A stretch of 64,000 bases of DNA from Vitreoscilla filiformis (GTDB lineage: Bacteria; Pseudomonadota; Gammaproteobacteria; Burkholderiales; Burkholderiaceae_C). Positions within the stretch are counted from its first letter, which is position 1. Each line of letters starts with the position of its first letter. Below, in pieces: positions 8,854-18,004 of the stretch. The position numbers and the translations under genes were made by a program. The notes under the pieces are model-generated. The model did not search any database. It had not been told where the DNA came from and saw only the letters and a program-made list of their open reading frames with translations. The DNA is taken from assembly GCF_002222655.1 (NCBI RefSeq), contig NZ_CP022423.1:1674001-1738000 (forward strand), given 5' to 3'.

Positions 8854-10056
8854 ATGGCTCAAGCTTTTATTTGTGATGCACAACGTACGCCCTTTGGCCG
8901 CTACGGCGGTGCTCTGTCCGGCGTGCGGGCGGACGATTTGGGGGCGCTGCCGCTGCGGGCGCTCATGGCGCGCCATCCGACGCTGGATTGGGAGGCGCTC
9001 ACCGATGTGATTTATGGCTGCGCCAACCAAGCCGGCGAGGACAACCGCAATGTGGCACGCATGTCCGCGCTGCTGGCGGGGCTGCCGCTGGGCGTGCCGG
9101 GCTCTACCGTGAACCGGCTGTGCGGTTCGGGCATGGATGCGGTGGGCACAGCGGCGCGGGCCATCAAAGCCGGTGAAGCGGGGTTGATGATCGCCGGCGG
9201 GGTGGAGAGCATGAGCCGCGCCCCGTTCGTCATGCCCAAGGCGACGAGTGCGTTCAGCCGCGACAACGCGGTTTATGACACGACGATTGGCTGGCGCTTC
9301 ATCAACCCAGCGATGCGCAAGGCCTACGGCGTGGATTCGATGCCCGAAACGGCAGAGAACGTCGCCACCGACTTCCACATCAGCCGCGAAGACCAAGACC
9401 GCTTCGCCCTGGCCAGCCAGAAGAAAACCGTGGCGGCGCAAGCGGCAGGCTTCTTTGATGCGGAAATCTGCCCGGTGACGTTGCCGCAGAAAAAGGGCGA
9501 GCCGCTGATCGTCGCCAAAGACGAGCACCCGCGTGACACCAGCCTGGAAGCGCTGGCCAAACTCAAAGGCGTGGTGCGCCCCGACGGCACCGTGACGGCG
9601 GGCAACGCCAGCGGCGTGAACGATGGCGCTTGTGCGCTGCTGCTGGCCAGTGAAGCGGCTGCCGCCCGCCACGGCTTGACGCCGCGTGCCCGCGTGGTGG
9701 GCATGGCCACGGCGGGGGTGGCGCCGCGCATCATGGGGATCGGCCCGGCGCCGGCCACGCGCAAGGTGTTGGAACTCACTGGCCTCACGCTGGCGCAGAT
9801 GGACGTGATCGAACTGAACGAAGCCTTCGCCGCCCAGGGTTTGGCCGTGCTGCGCGACTTGGGGTTGCAAGACGACGATCCGCGTGTGAACCCGAACGGC
9901 GGGGCGATTGCGCTGGGCCATCCGCTGGGCGCCAGCGGCGCCCGGTTGGTGATGACGGCGGTGAACCAACTGCACCGCACGGGTGGGCGCTATGGCTTGG
10001 CGACGATGTGCATCGGCGTAGGGCAGGGGATTGCGATGGTGGTTGAGCGGGTTTGA
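8854..10056 (+). CDS. pcaF: 3-oxoadipyl-CoA thiolase
   Basis: Thiolase of 400 residues that cleaves 3-oxoadipyl-CoA to succinyl-CoA and acetyl-CoA, the last step shared by the box and beta-ketoadipate routes. The nucleophilic cysteine is Cys90 in [10 protein letters not shown]. The family motifs [23 protein letters not shown] (His) and a C-terminal CIGVGQG (second catalytic Cys) are all present. The length is normal. The last 117 bp occur again at 13201-13317 beyond an inserted ATPase gene. The box-cluster context favours this substrate over acetoacetyl-CoA. Confidence 0.9.
   Translation: MAQAFICDAQRTPFGRYGGALSGVRADDLGALPLRALMARHPTLDWEALTDVIYGCANQAGEDNRNVARMSALLAGLPLGVPGSTVNRLCGSGMDAVGTAARAIKAGEAGLMIAGGVESMSRAPFVMPKATSAFSRDNAVYDTTIGWRFINPAMRKAYGVDSMPETAENVATDFHISREDQDRFALASQKKTVAAQAAGFFDAEICPVTLPQKKGEPLIVAKDEHPRDTSLEALAKLKGVVRPDGTVTAGNASGVNDGACALLLASEAAAARHGLTPRARVVGMATAGVAPRIMGIGPAPATRKVLELTGLTLAQMDVIELNEAFAAQGLAVLRDLGLQDDDPRVNPNGGAIALGHPLGASGARLVMTAVNQLHRTGGRYGLATMCIGVGQGIAMVVERV
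9940..10056 (+). repeat. Thiolase 3'-end direct repeat, copy A (within pcaF)
   Basis: The last 117 bp of pcaF, repeated in direct orientation at 13201-13317. The two copies differ at six positions. Five are silent third-codon changes (GCC/GCG, CGG/CGT, GGC/GGG, GTA/GTG, GTT/GTA) and one swaps the stop codon (TGA/TAA). Confidence 0.92.
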
Positions 10057-10394
10057 TTCAGGGGTAGTTCAAAAATGTTTCTGAGCCGGCACGGTGGCCC
10101 GGCTCGCTGAAGCCCCCGGTTTGATCTGAACTGTCCTGCGTGTGCTAACTATTAGCGATTTGTTGCTGGTCTGGCGTGAAGGGCGGTGACTAATTCAGGC
10201 AGGTTGCGTTCCAATCCGGACGTTGGTCGGGTTAGTTGCGCAATGGCGGGAAACTAAGTCGAGCAGACGGGGAGCTCTGGAGGATGCCCAGGCTTCCGAA
10301 AAGCCTTGTACGCCACTTGCCTAGCAAATATTTATCTATAGAATAGGAGTGTCGTTGCTGACGACCAGCAACCTATCGAATAACCGCTTCGAGA
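10057..10394. other. Intergenic left arm of the ATPase island
   Basis: 338 bp without a credible gene. A GAGCCGG/CCGGCTC hairpin with a 9-nt loop lies at 10083-10105, 26 bp after the thiolase stop, but no T-run follows. The last 70 bp become A/T-rich (AATATTTATCTATAGAATAGG near 10327-10347) and are the likely promoter zone for the ATPase gene. No clear -35/-10 pair could be assigned. Confidence 0.5.
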
Positions 10395-10400
10395 GTGGCT

Positions 10401-13043
10401 ATGAACAAATCAAGAGCCGAATTTAAACGTTTTGTCGCCAAGTTGGCCCCAGAACTATCTGAGCACGAGAAAAAATTGGCTGCTTTGATACTGGATAGTT
10501 TTGAAAAAATCTCAGCAGTCGGATCGGCCGGGGGGCGGCGTGGGAAAATATTGGCGAAAATAATCGGTGATAAAGGTGTGTCGCCCCCAGTGCTAGAAAT
10601 AACGGTCGACGAAGCGAGGGCGAATGAGGGTGAGATTATCCGGCTTGCCAAAGTGGAGGTTGAGCATTTTCGTGGGTTTTGCGATAAGCACGTTTTTGAA
10701 TTCAAAAATCCGTATACGTTCGTTTATGGACCTAACGGGACGGGAAAGTCGAGTCTCTGTGAGGCGCTCGAATATGGGTTGCTCGCTTCCATCCACGAAG
10801 CGGATTCGAAGCGGATACCCGTTTCTGATTACATCAGGAACGCCATATCGAGGAAGTCGGTGAATCCAATTCTGTACGGAGATACTGCGAAGAAGCAGGG
10901 AATCGAAGTGAAATCGGATCCCCGTAATTTCGAATTCTGCTTCATCGAAAAGAACCGGATTGATGGATTCGCACGGGTTGCGGCCAATACCCCATCCGCC
11001 CAGCAAGCGCGGCTAGCGGCGCTGTTCGGTTTGGAAGAATTCAACGCGTTCGCAACGCAGTTCAACGAGAGCCTCGAACCTTACCTAGACTGCGTCGGTA
11101 AAAAGGGGAAGGATCTTGCGAATCGGGCGAAGGGCATTGCTGGACACAAGGCGATCCTCGAGGGTCTCTCGGAGAAGGCCAAAGCCGCCGAAACGCGAGG
11201 CGCTTCGCTGCTTGCAAAATATATGGAGTGCAAGGATCTTGAGGAAATCAAGGCCACCTTAACTGGCCCCGAAGGCAGCGGCGGCAGGCGAAAGGCGAAC
11301 AACACTGAAATCGGCCTCCTGCAGAACCTTAAAACCGCCACAGATCCCGGGACGGACAGCATCTTGGCCGACGCTGACAGACTGATCCGGCTCATCAAAG
11401 AGAAGGCGGAATTGGAAGAGCGCCTTAACCAGTACAAGAACCAGCTTTCTCTTCGGGATCTTTACACCGCGATCTTGGGAAATCGCGAAAATTTCGGGAA
11501 TGAGTGTCCCGCGTGCGCCTCCGAACTCTACCGCGACGGTCGACTCGTTGTTCCGGTCGATCCGTACGGCAATGCGGAGGAAAATCTGAAGCACTTCGAC
11601 GCTGCCCTGAGAGCCGAAGGGCGGATCAAGGAAATCCGGGAGACCCTTGCTCTTGGCTGGGGGGACTTATTTTCGAAAATCGCCAAGCTTCCGGCGTCTG
11701 CCACGGCTGTCGGGTTCGTCGGAGCGTCCGAGGTCAGTTCGTTCAGCGCTGAGGCTTTCGACGCCAAAGATACGGCGGGCATCGAAACCTTCCTCTGGGC
11801 TGTGCAGGCCAAGCGCGAGTTACTTCAGTCATTGAAAGATGCGACCACAATCCATAACGGAAAAGTCGAGCAATCCAAGGCTGTTATCAAAAAACTTGAG
11901 GACGATAACCTCGCGATCGACAAGGATCTTGAAGAAATCGTGGCTATCTCGACCATCGTCGCTGCGAACTCGAAGAGCGAGACAGAGGCAACGCAGGCGA
12001 TCGACAAGTTCAACCGGGAGAATGAGGAACTCATTAGAGAGGCGGAAGCAGAGAAATCGGATGTCGAGAGAAACCTGAGCTACAGCCAAGCTTACGCCAC
12101 GTTCCGTGGAAAGCTCCTGGCCTACAACGCCGGACTGCCCTTGGCCCTGGCCGCAGATCTCAACGAGAAGACACTCAAGTTCTACAACGAGATCAACAAG
12201 AACGACCACCCTTCCGACAGACTGAAGTCCCTGAGGTTGCCGACGGCTGTCGGGGAAAAAATAGAGATCGAGTTCGAGAACGGGAGCAAGTGTGACGCGC
12301 TCCTGGTTCTCAGCGAAGGGCACATTCGGTGCCTGGGACTCGCGATCCTGTTAGCGAAGATCACCAGAGACCGTCTCCCATTCCTAATATTCGATGATGT
12401 AGTGAACTCGATCGATGACGAGCACCGGGGCGCGATCATCGACCTTATCTTGAATCCGGAAGAGGTCGGTAATAGGCAACTCATCGTCACGACCCACGGT
12501 GAGGATTTTGTGAAACGTCTCGAGAATGCCGTGCCTATGAAAAGGTACGAGACAACGGTAACCCGAATAGACTTCCTCGTACCGCTTGCCGCCAAGAAAA
12601 TCACGGTGAAGCTCGACTCGCCTCGTCACTATCTCATGGTGGCGAGGAGAAGCTACGAAGAAGGGTGTATGCGAGACTCCCTGAGTTATGTCCGCAAGGC
12701 TTTCGAAGAAGAACTCAACCGTCTCTGGAAGAGAATTGGAGAGAAGAAACTGTCGGCACAGATCAGTGTTGGTATGTGGAGGCCGGGAGAGCCTGATCTC
12801 ATGAGTTTGGCAAATGGGCTTAAGAAGTTTCTTGGAGCGAAGGGCGTGGCAGTTTTCAAGGAAGTAGTGCCACACCTGGACGAGATGCTTAGCTACGGCG
12901 AGAAGCACAAAATCGAGTGGACTTACCTGAACAAAGGAACCCATGAAGAGAACAGAACGGAAGAGTTCGACGCTGCGGTCGTTCGGCGAATGCTCGAGAC
13001 TGTCATCAAGCTCGACGAGGCGATCGAGGCTCCTCAGGCCTGA
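10401..13043 (+). CDS. SMC/Rad50-like AAA family ATPase, putative defence protein
   Basis: 880-residue P-loop ATPase with an ABC/SMC-type head. Walker A (G-P-N-G-T-G-K-S-S) lies at about residue 110, a helical middle carries a C-P-A-C pair at about 368-371, the signature loop L-S-E-G-H is near 636, Walker B L-P-F-L-I-F-D-D is near 659-666, and the H-loop is TTHGEDF. After the head comes a helical C-terminal domain of about 150 residues with R765-x3-E769 and H848. A Rad50-like head, a CxxC that could be a zinc hook and a basic/His C-terminal domain resemble RloC-type anticodon nucleases. That is inference; the E-H spacing differs from known ones. The ATG at 10401 (weak GAGAG site) was chosen over a GTG two codons earlier. 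The gene stands alone in its island. Confidence 0.75.
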   Translation: MNKSRAEFKRFVAKLAPELSEHEKKLAALILDSFEKISAVGSAGGRRGKILAKIIGDKGVSPPVLEITVDEARANEGEIIRLAKVEVEHFRGFCDKHVFEFKNPYTFVYGPNGTGKSSLCEALEYGLLASIHEADSKRIPVSDYIRNAISRKSVNPILYGDTAKKQGIEVKSDPRNFEFCFIEKNRIDGFARVAANTPSAQQARLAALFGLEEFNAFATQFNESLEPYLDCVGKKGKDLANRAKGIAGHKAILEGLSEKAKAAETRGASLLAKYMECKDLEEIKATLTGPEGSGGRRKANNTEIGLLQNLKTATDPGTDSILADADRLIRLIKEKAELEERLNQYKNQLSLRDLYTAILGNRENFGNECPACASELYRDGRLVVPVDPYGNAEENLKHFDAALRAEGRIKEIRETLALGWGDLFSKIAKLPASATAVGFVGASEVSSFSAEAFDAKDTAGIETFLWAVQAKRELLQSLKDATTIHNGKVEQSKAVIKKLEDDNLAIDKDLEEIVAISTIVAANSKSETEATQAIDKFNRENEELIREAEAEKSDVERNLSYSQAYATFRGKLLAYNAGLPLALAADLNEKTLKFYNEINKNDHPSDRLKSLRLPTAVGEKIEIEFENGSKCDALLVLSEGHIRCLGLAILLAKITRDRLPFLIFDDVVNSIDDEHRGAIIDLILNPEEVGNRQLIVTTHGEDFVKRLENAVPMKRYETTVTRIDFLVPLAAKKITVKLDSPRHYLMVARRSYEEGCMRDSLSYVRKAFEEELNRLWKRIGEKKLSAQISVGMWRPGEPDLMSLANGLKKFLGAKGVAVFKEVVPHLDEMLSYGEKHKIEWTYLNKGTHEENRTEEFDAAVVRRMLETVIKLDEAIEAPQA

Positions 13044-13200
13044 TGGTGATTCTCTGGATTCCGGACACGCTCGCTGGGCGAGAGGTCTCGGGTCGGCTGC
13101 TGAACTGTTTCCAGAAGCTGGGCGTTTGCCGGTACAGCCTGCGATCTAAGCGTTTCTAGAGCGATTGAGCAAAGCGGAGGATGCGAGCGTGAGCCATCCT

Positions 13201-13317
13201 GCGCGTTTGGTGATGACGGCGGTGAACCAACTGCACCGCACGGGTGGGCGCTATGGGTTGGCGACGATGTGCATCGGCGTGGGGCAGGGGATTGCGATGG
13301 TGGTTGAGCGGGTATAA
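13201..13317 (+). pseudogene. Thiolase gene remnant, 3' 117 bp (copy B)
   Basis: It encodes the same 38 C-terminal residues as pcaF (from [10 protein letters not shown] to the stop) but has no start and no upstream thiolase sequence. Upstream of 13201 similarity stops abruptly. All differences from copy A are silent, so this piece diverged while it was still part of a working thiolase gene. The next gene starts 9 bp downstream. Confidence 0.85.
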
Positions 13318-13326
13318 CCCCGCCGC

Positions 13327-14616
13327 ATGTCTTCCACTGTTGCCACTGTGGCGGTGGCGTCTCCCTTGAGTTGGGCTCAAGAGGGGGTCGTGATCGCCGT
13401 GTTCACCCTTGTTTACCTGGGCATGTTCCTGGGCGGCTTGCCTAAGCTGAAACTCGATCGGGCCGGAGTTGCGCTGCTGGGGGCCATTGCCGTCATCGGC
13501 AGTGGTGTCATGGATGTGGACACCGCCGCTCGCGCCATCGACCTGCCCACCATCTTGCTGCTGTTTTCCTTTATGGTCATGTCGGCGCAGATGCGGCTGG
13601 GCGGGTTTTACAGCGCCTGTGTGCGCTGGGTGGGTGCAAAACCGCTGTCCCCATCGGCCTTCATGGCCGCGCTGATTGGGGTGGCTGCGCCGCTGTCGGC
13701 AGTGTTCTCCAACGATGTGATCTGTTTGGCGATGACACCCGTGGTCGCTCGCATTTGCCTGGCGCGTGGCCTGCACCCGGTGCCTTATTTGGTCGGCTTG
13801 GCGTGTGCCGCCAACATCGGCTCGGCTGCCACCTTGATGGGCAACCCTCAGAACATGCTGATCGGTTCGGTGTTGCAGATACCCTTCACCCGCCATGCCC
13901 AGGTGGCTGTCGGGCCGGTGTTGCTGAGTTTGGGGGTGTTGTGGCTGTGGCTCGCCCATGGGCCGCAGCGGCATGAACTGCGGGCGGCCTTCACCCCAGC
14001 AGCCCCATTGACAGACGAACCAGGCTGGCGCCACGACCCACCGTTTGACCGTCTGCAAACGCTCAAAGGCGGGCTGGTGGCAGGCAGCGTGCTGGCGTGC
14101 TTTTTGTGGACGTCGTGGCCGCACGATGTGGTGGCATTGGTGGCGGCAGGTGTGCTGCTGTTGAGTCGGCGTTTTCACAGCTCCCACGTCATGGGCTTCG
14201 TGGATTGGGAGCTGCTGGTGATGTTCATGGGGCTGTTTGTGGTCAACCATGCGTTTGAGCGCACCGGGTTGGCAGCGCAGGCCGTGGCCGCACTGGCAGC
14301 GCATGGCGTGCGGTTGAGCGACACAGGGCCGTTGTTTGTGGCTGCGCTTGGTTTGTCCAACATCGTGGGCAATGTGCCGGCGGTGATGTTGCTGCTGCCA
14401 CACATCCAAGGGCCAGGTGGCACCGAAGCTGGCCTGCTGCTGGCCTTGGTGAGCACCTATGCGGGTAACCTGTTGCTGGTGGGATCGGTGGCGAACCTGA
14501 TCGTGGCTGATTTGGCAGCGGAGCAGGGCATACGCATCGATTGGAAAACCCACGCCCGTTTCGCTGCACCCGTGGCAGGGTTGACGTTGGGGATTGTGGC
14601 GGTGGGTTTTTTGTGA
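13327..14616 (+). CDS. SLC13/ArsB-NhaD superfamily anion permease
   Basis: Inner-membrane ion transporter of 429 residues with about ten to twelve hydrophobic segments. It shows the ion-transporter superfamily layout of two inverted halves. The first carries SAVFSNDVICLAMTP and the second GNVPAVMLLLPHI. The segment ATLMGNPQN is also typical of the group. The likely substrates are inorganic or carboxylate anions, or arsenite. No arsenic genes are adjacent, so substrate is undetermined. It sits immediately after the thiolase remnant, which may once have been the end of the preceding gene in an operon. Confidence 0.75.
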   Translation: MSSTVATVAVASPLSWAQEGVVIAVFTLVYLGMFLGGLPKLKLDRAGVALLGAIAVIGSGVMDVDTAARAIDLPTILLLFSFMVMSAQMRLGGFYSACVRWVGAKPLSPSAFMAALIGVAAPLSAVFSNDVICLAMTPVVARICLARGLHPVPYLVGLACAANIGSAATLMGNPQNMLIGSVLQIPFTRHAQVAVGPVLLSLGVLWLWLAHGPQRHELRAAFTPAAPLTDEPGWRHDPPFDRLQTLKGGLVAGSVLACFLWTSWPHDVVALVAAGVLLLSRRFHSSHVMGFVDWELLVMFMGLFVVNHAFERTGLAAQAVAALAAHGVRLSDTGPLFVAALGLSNIVGNVPAVMLLLPHIQGPGGTEAGLLLALVSTYAGNLLLVGSVANLIVADLAAEQGIRIDWKTHARFAAPVAGLTLGIVAVGFL

Positions 14617-14666
14617 AGTTTGTGAGGGCGTGAGCAACGCCGCGCACATGCCAAAGGAGGTGTGAC

Positions 14667-15719
14667 ATGGCCCATCATCTGAGATTGTCTGAAAAATGGT
14701 TCAATCGCGGTTTGTGGTTGATTGCAGTGTTGTTCGCTTATTTTCTGATCGGTCTCGGTGGGGCGGTGGTGGGGGATTTGCCGCGCATTGAAAGCCGATT
14801 GTCCTCCGAAGATTTTGTAGACCGTGCCGCCAAAGACCGGTTAACCCAGCAAATTAAAACACTGGAGCAAGAGGAAACTGCCGTCAACGAGCGGTTAGAG
14901 CAAATCAAATTGTTGCTGCAAACCGCCCGGGCGGATCATCAATCGGCCCGGCAGGCGTTCGATGCGTGGGTCACCACGCGCCAAGCCACGCAGCGGGCGG
15001 ATCAAGACCGTGAGGTGATCGAACGCACAACGCAATTGGAACAATTGCGTAAAAAAGAGCGGGATCAGTTGGCCGCCATGGAGGCCATCGAGAAAAAGTT
15101 GCTCGATGTGGCCCAATCGAAAGCCCAAGCCAACCGGGCGTTGGCCGACGTGGAGGAGGCCGCTGCCGCTCAGTTTGAGTCCGGGCAAAAAGCCATCGAA
15201 CTGCGGGTGTTCATTTATCGGCTGGCGTTTGTGTTGCCGCTGCTGGGGGTGTCCATTTATTTGTTTGTCAAACATCGGCGCCAAACGTATTGGCCTTTTG
15301 TTTGGGGTTTTATTTTCTTCAGCGGGTTTGCGTTTTTTGTCGAGTTGGTGCCGTACCTGCCGAGTTATGGGGGGTATGTGCGGTATACCGTCGGGGTGGT
15401 GGTCACGCTGGTGGCGGGGCGTTATGCCATTGCAGCGCTGCAACGGTACATCGAACAGCAGCGCGCCCTCGAACACCAGCCGGACGCCCAACGCAAACAC
15501 GACATGGACTACGATTTGGCGCTGACCCGAATCGGCAAAGGCATTTGCCCGAGCTGCGAACGCCCCATCACAGCAGCGACGGACAATTTCTGCCAACACT
15601 GCGGCATCGAGGTATTCGATGCCTGTCCTGCCTGCGGCACGCGCAAAATCGCGTTCTCCAAATTCTGTTTCCACTGCGGGCAGAAGGCAGACAAAGCGCC
15701 CACCGAACCCGCGAGCTGA
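14667..15719 (+). CDS. Coiled-coil membrane protein with C-terminal double zinc ribbon
   Basis: 350 residues, not a named family that I recognise. The start has a near-perfect AAGGAGGTGT site. One membrane segment lies at about 18-37, followed by a long charged coiled coil (about 50-170) rich in E, K, Q and R. Three more hydrophobic segments lie at about 185-260. The soluble tail contains C-P-S-C, C-Q-H-C, C-P-A-C and C-F-H-C pairs, i.e. two zinc ribbons. The architecture suggests a membrane-anchored scaffold or sensor. No functional partner is evident: the next genes are on the opposite strand. Confidence 0.7.
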   Translation: MAHHLRLSEKWFNRGLWLIAVLFAYFLIGLGGAVVGDLPRIESRLSSEDFVDRAAKDRLTQQIKTLEQEETAVNERLEQIKLLLQTARADHQSARQAFDAWVTTRQATQRADQDREVIERTTQLEQLRKKERDQLAAMEAIEKKLLDVAQSKAQANRALADVEEAAAAQFESGQKAIELRVFIYRLAFVLPLLGVSIYLFVKHRRQTYWPFVWGFIFFSGFAFFVELVPYLPSYGGYVRYTVGVVVTLVAGRYAIAALQRYIEQQRALEHQPDAQRKHDMDYDLALTRIGKGICPSCERPITAATDNFCQHCGIEVFDACPACGTRKIAFSKFCFHCGQKADKAPTEPAS

Positions 15720-15734
15720 ACCCCGGGGGGGGCC

Positions 15735-16514
15735 TCAATCCGAGAGCGCCAGCACCACGGGCGCGTGGTCGCTTGGGCGCTCGTTTTTGCGCGGCGCTTT
15801 GTCGATGTGACAAGCACTGACCTGAGCGCGCAGCGCGTCACTCACCAAAATGTGATCGATGCGCAAGCCTTGGTTTTTTCTGAACGCCAAGTTGCGGTAA
15901 TCCCACCAGCTCCAGCTTTTGGGTGCCTGCTCAAACAAACGAAACGCATCGTGCAGACCCAGGGCCAGCAGGCCGGCGAAGTGGGTGCGTTCCTCGGGCG
16001 TGCAGTGGATTTGCCCGGCCCACGCCACGGGGTCATGCACATCCCGATCGTCGGGGGTGATGTTGAAGTCCCCCATCAGCACCAGGCGCGGGTGGGCGGC
16101 GAGTTCGGCTTGCACCCAGGTGCGCAGGGCATTCAGCCACGCCATTTTGTAGGTGAATTTGTCACTGTCCGGCGCTTGGCCGTTGGGGAAATACGCGCCG
16201 ATCACCCGCACGCGGGTGTCGCCCTCGCCCAGCGTGGCCGCGATCACGCGGGCCTGCTCATCCGCGAAACCGGGGATGTTGCGCACCACATCCGTCAGCG
16301 GGTGGCGGGAGAGCAAGGCCACGCCGTTGTACGTCTTTTGCCCGAACCACGTGGCGTGCCAACCAGCGGTTTGCAGCTCGGCGGCGGGGAATTTGTCGTC
16401 GGTGAGTTTGGTTTCTTGCAGGGCGAGCACGTCGAGCGGGTTGTCGGCCAGCCAGGCCAGCACTTGGGGCAAGCGCACGCTCAGAGAGTTGACGTTCCAG
16501 GTGGCGAGTTTCAT
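15735..16514 (-). CDS. xth: Exodeoxyribonuclease III (AP endonuclease)
   Basis: Cytoplasmic DNA-repair nuclease of 259 residues, normal for XthA/ExoA. It starts MKLATWNVNS, with the metal-binding Glu in ALQETKL. Further landmarks are GAYFPNG, the GDFN motif (LMGDFNITPDD) and the C-terminal catalytic SDHAPVVLAL. It cleaves at abasic sites and has 3'-5' exonuclease activity. It is the last gene of a three-gene minus-strand run with the DUF167 and phosphopantetheinyl transferase genes. Confidence 0.92.
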   Translation of the reverse strand: MKLATWNVNSLSVRLPQVLAWLADNPLDVLALQETKLTDDKFPAAELQTAGWHATWFGQKTYNGVALLSRHPLTDVVRNIPGFADEQARVIAATLGEGDTRVRVIGAYFPNGQAPDSDKFTYKMAWLNALRTWVQAELAAHPRLVLMGDFNITPDDRDVHDPVAWAGQIHCTPEERTHFAGLLALGLHDAFRLFEQAPKSWSWWDYRNLAFRKNQGLRIDHILVSDALRAQVSACHIDKAPRKNERPSDHAPVVLALSD

Positions 16515-16531
16515 GGGCGATAAGAGGGCGT

Positions 16532-16801
16532 TCAGGGCGTGGGCAAATCGAGCGCGGCGAGCAATTCGGCATCGGTGACGCCGTTCACGTCCACGCGCTT
16601 GATGCGGCTGGCCGCGCCCATTTCGATGGTGATGGCCGATTTGGCCACCCCGCAGCGTGCGGCCAAAAAAGCAATCAGCGCTTTGTTGGCCTCGCCATCG
16701 ACGGGGGGCGCTTTGAGTTGGATTTTGGGTTTGCCATCGTGCAGACCGGCCAGTTGGGTCTGTTTGGCGCCGGGTTGGCAGTAGAGCGTGATGCGGGCCA
16801 C
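16532..16801 (-). CDS. DUF167/YggU family protein
   Basis: 89-residue soluble protein of the DUF167 (YggU) family. It shows the family pattern KIQLKAPPVDGEANKALIAF followed by G-A-A-S-R-I-K-R-V. The function of the family is not established. It lies 6 bp after the phosphopantetheinyl transferase stop and 17 bp before xth, so the three are probably co-transcribed. Confidence 0.88.
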   Translation of the reverse strand: MARITLYCQPGAKQTQLAGLHDGKPKIQLKAPPVDGEANKALIAFLAARCGVAKSAITIEMGAASRIKRVDVNGVTDAELLAALDLPTP

Positions 16802-16807
16802 AGTGGG

Positions 16808-17563
16808 TTAGAGGGTCGAGGGGGCGGGGTGGCGGATGAGCTGCCAAGCCAGCCGTTCATCCGGGGTGTGACGTTCGCAGGCCAAGGCCCATTGGTGGGC
16901 GTCGCCTTCAGGCTGGGTGTGCAGCCAGAGGGATTCGAGCCGAGTTTGGAGGGCGGGGGCCTGCGGGGTCAGCACGCGAGTGTGCCAGGGGCTGGGGTGG
17001 CCGGGGGGTGCGGGGGCCAGGTCGAGTGCGGGCAGTTCGATGCCTCCCAAGCCGAGGCCCAGGGCTTTGAGCGTGGCTTCTTTGAGCGTCCAGCGGGTGA
17101 GGAAAAAGCGCTGGCGGGTGAGGAGCGAAGAGGACGGCGCGTTGTCGGCGTGGCAAGCTTCGGCGGGGCTGAGCACCAGCGGGGCGAGGGCGTCCACATC
17201 GTGCAGCGAGGCCCGGGTTTCGACATCGACGCCCACGTCCCGCCCCCAAGCGACGGCCACGGCCACCAGACCTGCGCAGTGCGACAGGTTGAAGCGCAAC
17301 CCCTGAGCGTCCGGGTGGTGTTGGGGGCACAGCGCGGGTTGACCGTGCGGCCCGCTGGTGAAGCGCCACGCGGGCGCGGGCACGGGATGGTGCTGGCTGA
17401 GGATCCGCCTCAGCAGGGCGTGGGCGTGGACGTACAGGGCTTGATCTTGCGGGCGACGCAGGCGGATGGCGCGGGCGTGTTCGGTGGCATCCAGCATGGC
17501 CCAATCGCTGGTGCTGGGGCGGGTGTCGGGGGGGATGGGTTGGAGGTGGAAGTGGGCGGTCAT
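16808..17563 (-). CDS. 4'-phosphopantetheinyl transferase superfamily protein
   Basis: Sfp-like enzyme of 251 residues that transfers the phosphopantetheine arm of CoA to carrier proteins. The magnesium-binding motif GVDVE and the WTLKEATLKALG motif are both present, with an N-terminal half typical of the Sfp subgroup. The ATG at 17563 gives a normal N-terminus (M-T-A-H-F-H-L-Q-P-I). A GTG further upstream would add 15 atypical residues. No polyketide or peptide synthase genes are nearby, so the carrier protein is unknown. Confidence 0.82.
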   Translation of the reverse strand: MTAHFHLQPIPPDTRPSTSDWAMLDATEHARAIRLRRPQDQALYVHAHALLRRILSQHHPVPAPAWRFTSGPHGQPALCPQHHPDAQGLRFNLSHCAGLVAVAVAWGRDVGVDVETRASLHDVDALAPLVLSPAEACHADNAPSSSLLTRQRFFLTRWTLKEATLKALGLGLGGIELPALDLAPAPPGHPSPWHTRVLTPQAPALQTRLESLWLHTQPEGDAHQWALACERHTPDERLAWQLIRHPAPSTL

Positions 17564-17657
17564 GCGGGCTGTTTTACCCCACCCAGTTTTCCGTGCGCAG
17601 CCCGTCACGTGTCAAACCCAGAACGCAGCAACGCAAATCAACACCTGGTCGACAAAG

Positions 17658-17696
17658 CCCCTCTCCCCTTGTGGGAGAGGGGTTGGGGAGAGGGGG
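17658..17696 (+). repeat. REP-like palindrome (copy 3)
   Basis: CCCCTCTCCCC-TTG-TGGGAGAGGGG followed by TTGGGGAGAGGGGG, preceded by ACAAAGC. This is the same as the right half of the 94-bp doublet at 3194-3287. Confidence 0.75.
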
Positions 17697-17782
17697 CGCT
17701 CCCCCGTACGCCACCGTTTCCTACTGGCACCCGCTGGCTGGGGTTGGGGTTCAAAAAAGGGGGGGGAGTTTTGCGGCGGTTG

Positions 17783-17824
17783 CCCCCTCTCCCCCAGCCC
17801 CTCTCCCGCAAGGGGAGAGGGGGG
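17783..17824 (+). repeat. REP-like palindrome (copy 4)
   Basis: CCCCCTCTCCC...CCCCTCTCCC-GCAA-GGGGAGAGG, nearly the same as the copy at 8763-8807 but without a T-run. It lies 87 bp after copy 3. Confidence 0.75.
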
Positions 17825-18004
17825 CCATGGCCACCACATCACTGCACCCCAGCCACAAACCTGACCCGTATCAAGTCTTTCTGCCATGATGCACTGCAAC
17901 ATGAATCCCTTCGCCCAGGATCAAGGGTTATCCCCGATGTTTGCCTAAGCTGGGCGTTTTCTTTTCTCGACTGAAACGGCCCTGGCATCCCAGGTGATAC
18001 CCCC

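Larger units (their letters stand above)
10057..13200 (+). mobile_element. Inserted island carrying an SMC-like ATPase, flanked by thiolase 3' ends
   Basis: DNA between the two copies of the thiolase 3' end. Its base composition and codon use are visibly less G+C-rich than the genes on either side, which suggests transfer. It holds one large gene. No integrase, transposase or terminal inverted repeats were seen. It may have arrived by homologous recombination between tandem thiolase genes, or by site-specific integration at the gene end with the enzyme since lost. Confidence 0.6.
17609..18004. other. Intergenic region with two REP-like palindromes
   Basis: About 400 bp between divergently oriented genes. 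It contains the two palindromic elements listed separately and a G-run (17758-17768). The 3' part is less G+C-rich and probably holds the promoter of the downstream acyl-CoA synthetase gene. No gene was seen. Confidence 0.55.

Noticed and set aside
10057..10394. Integrase or transposase remnant at the island edge
   Set aside because: No frame here resembles a recombinase; only a hairpin and an A/T-rich promoter-like stretch are visible.
13201..13317. A small independent gene
   Set aside because: It is the last 38 codons of thiolase with no start or ribosome site of its own.
16515..16847. Upstream extension of exonuclease III to 370 residues
   Set aside because: The extra region is out-of-frame DUF167 sequence; MKLATWNVNS is the standard N-terminus.
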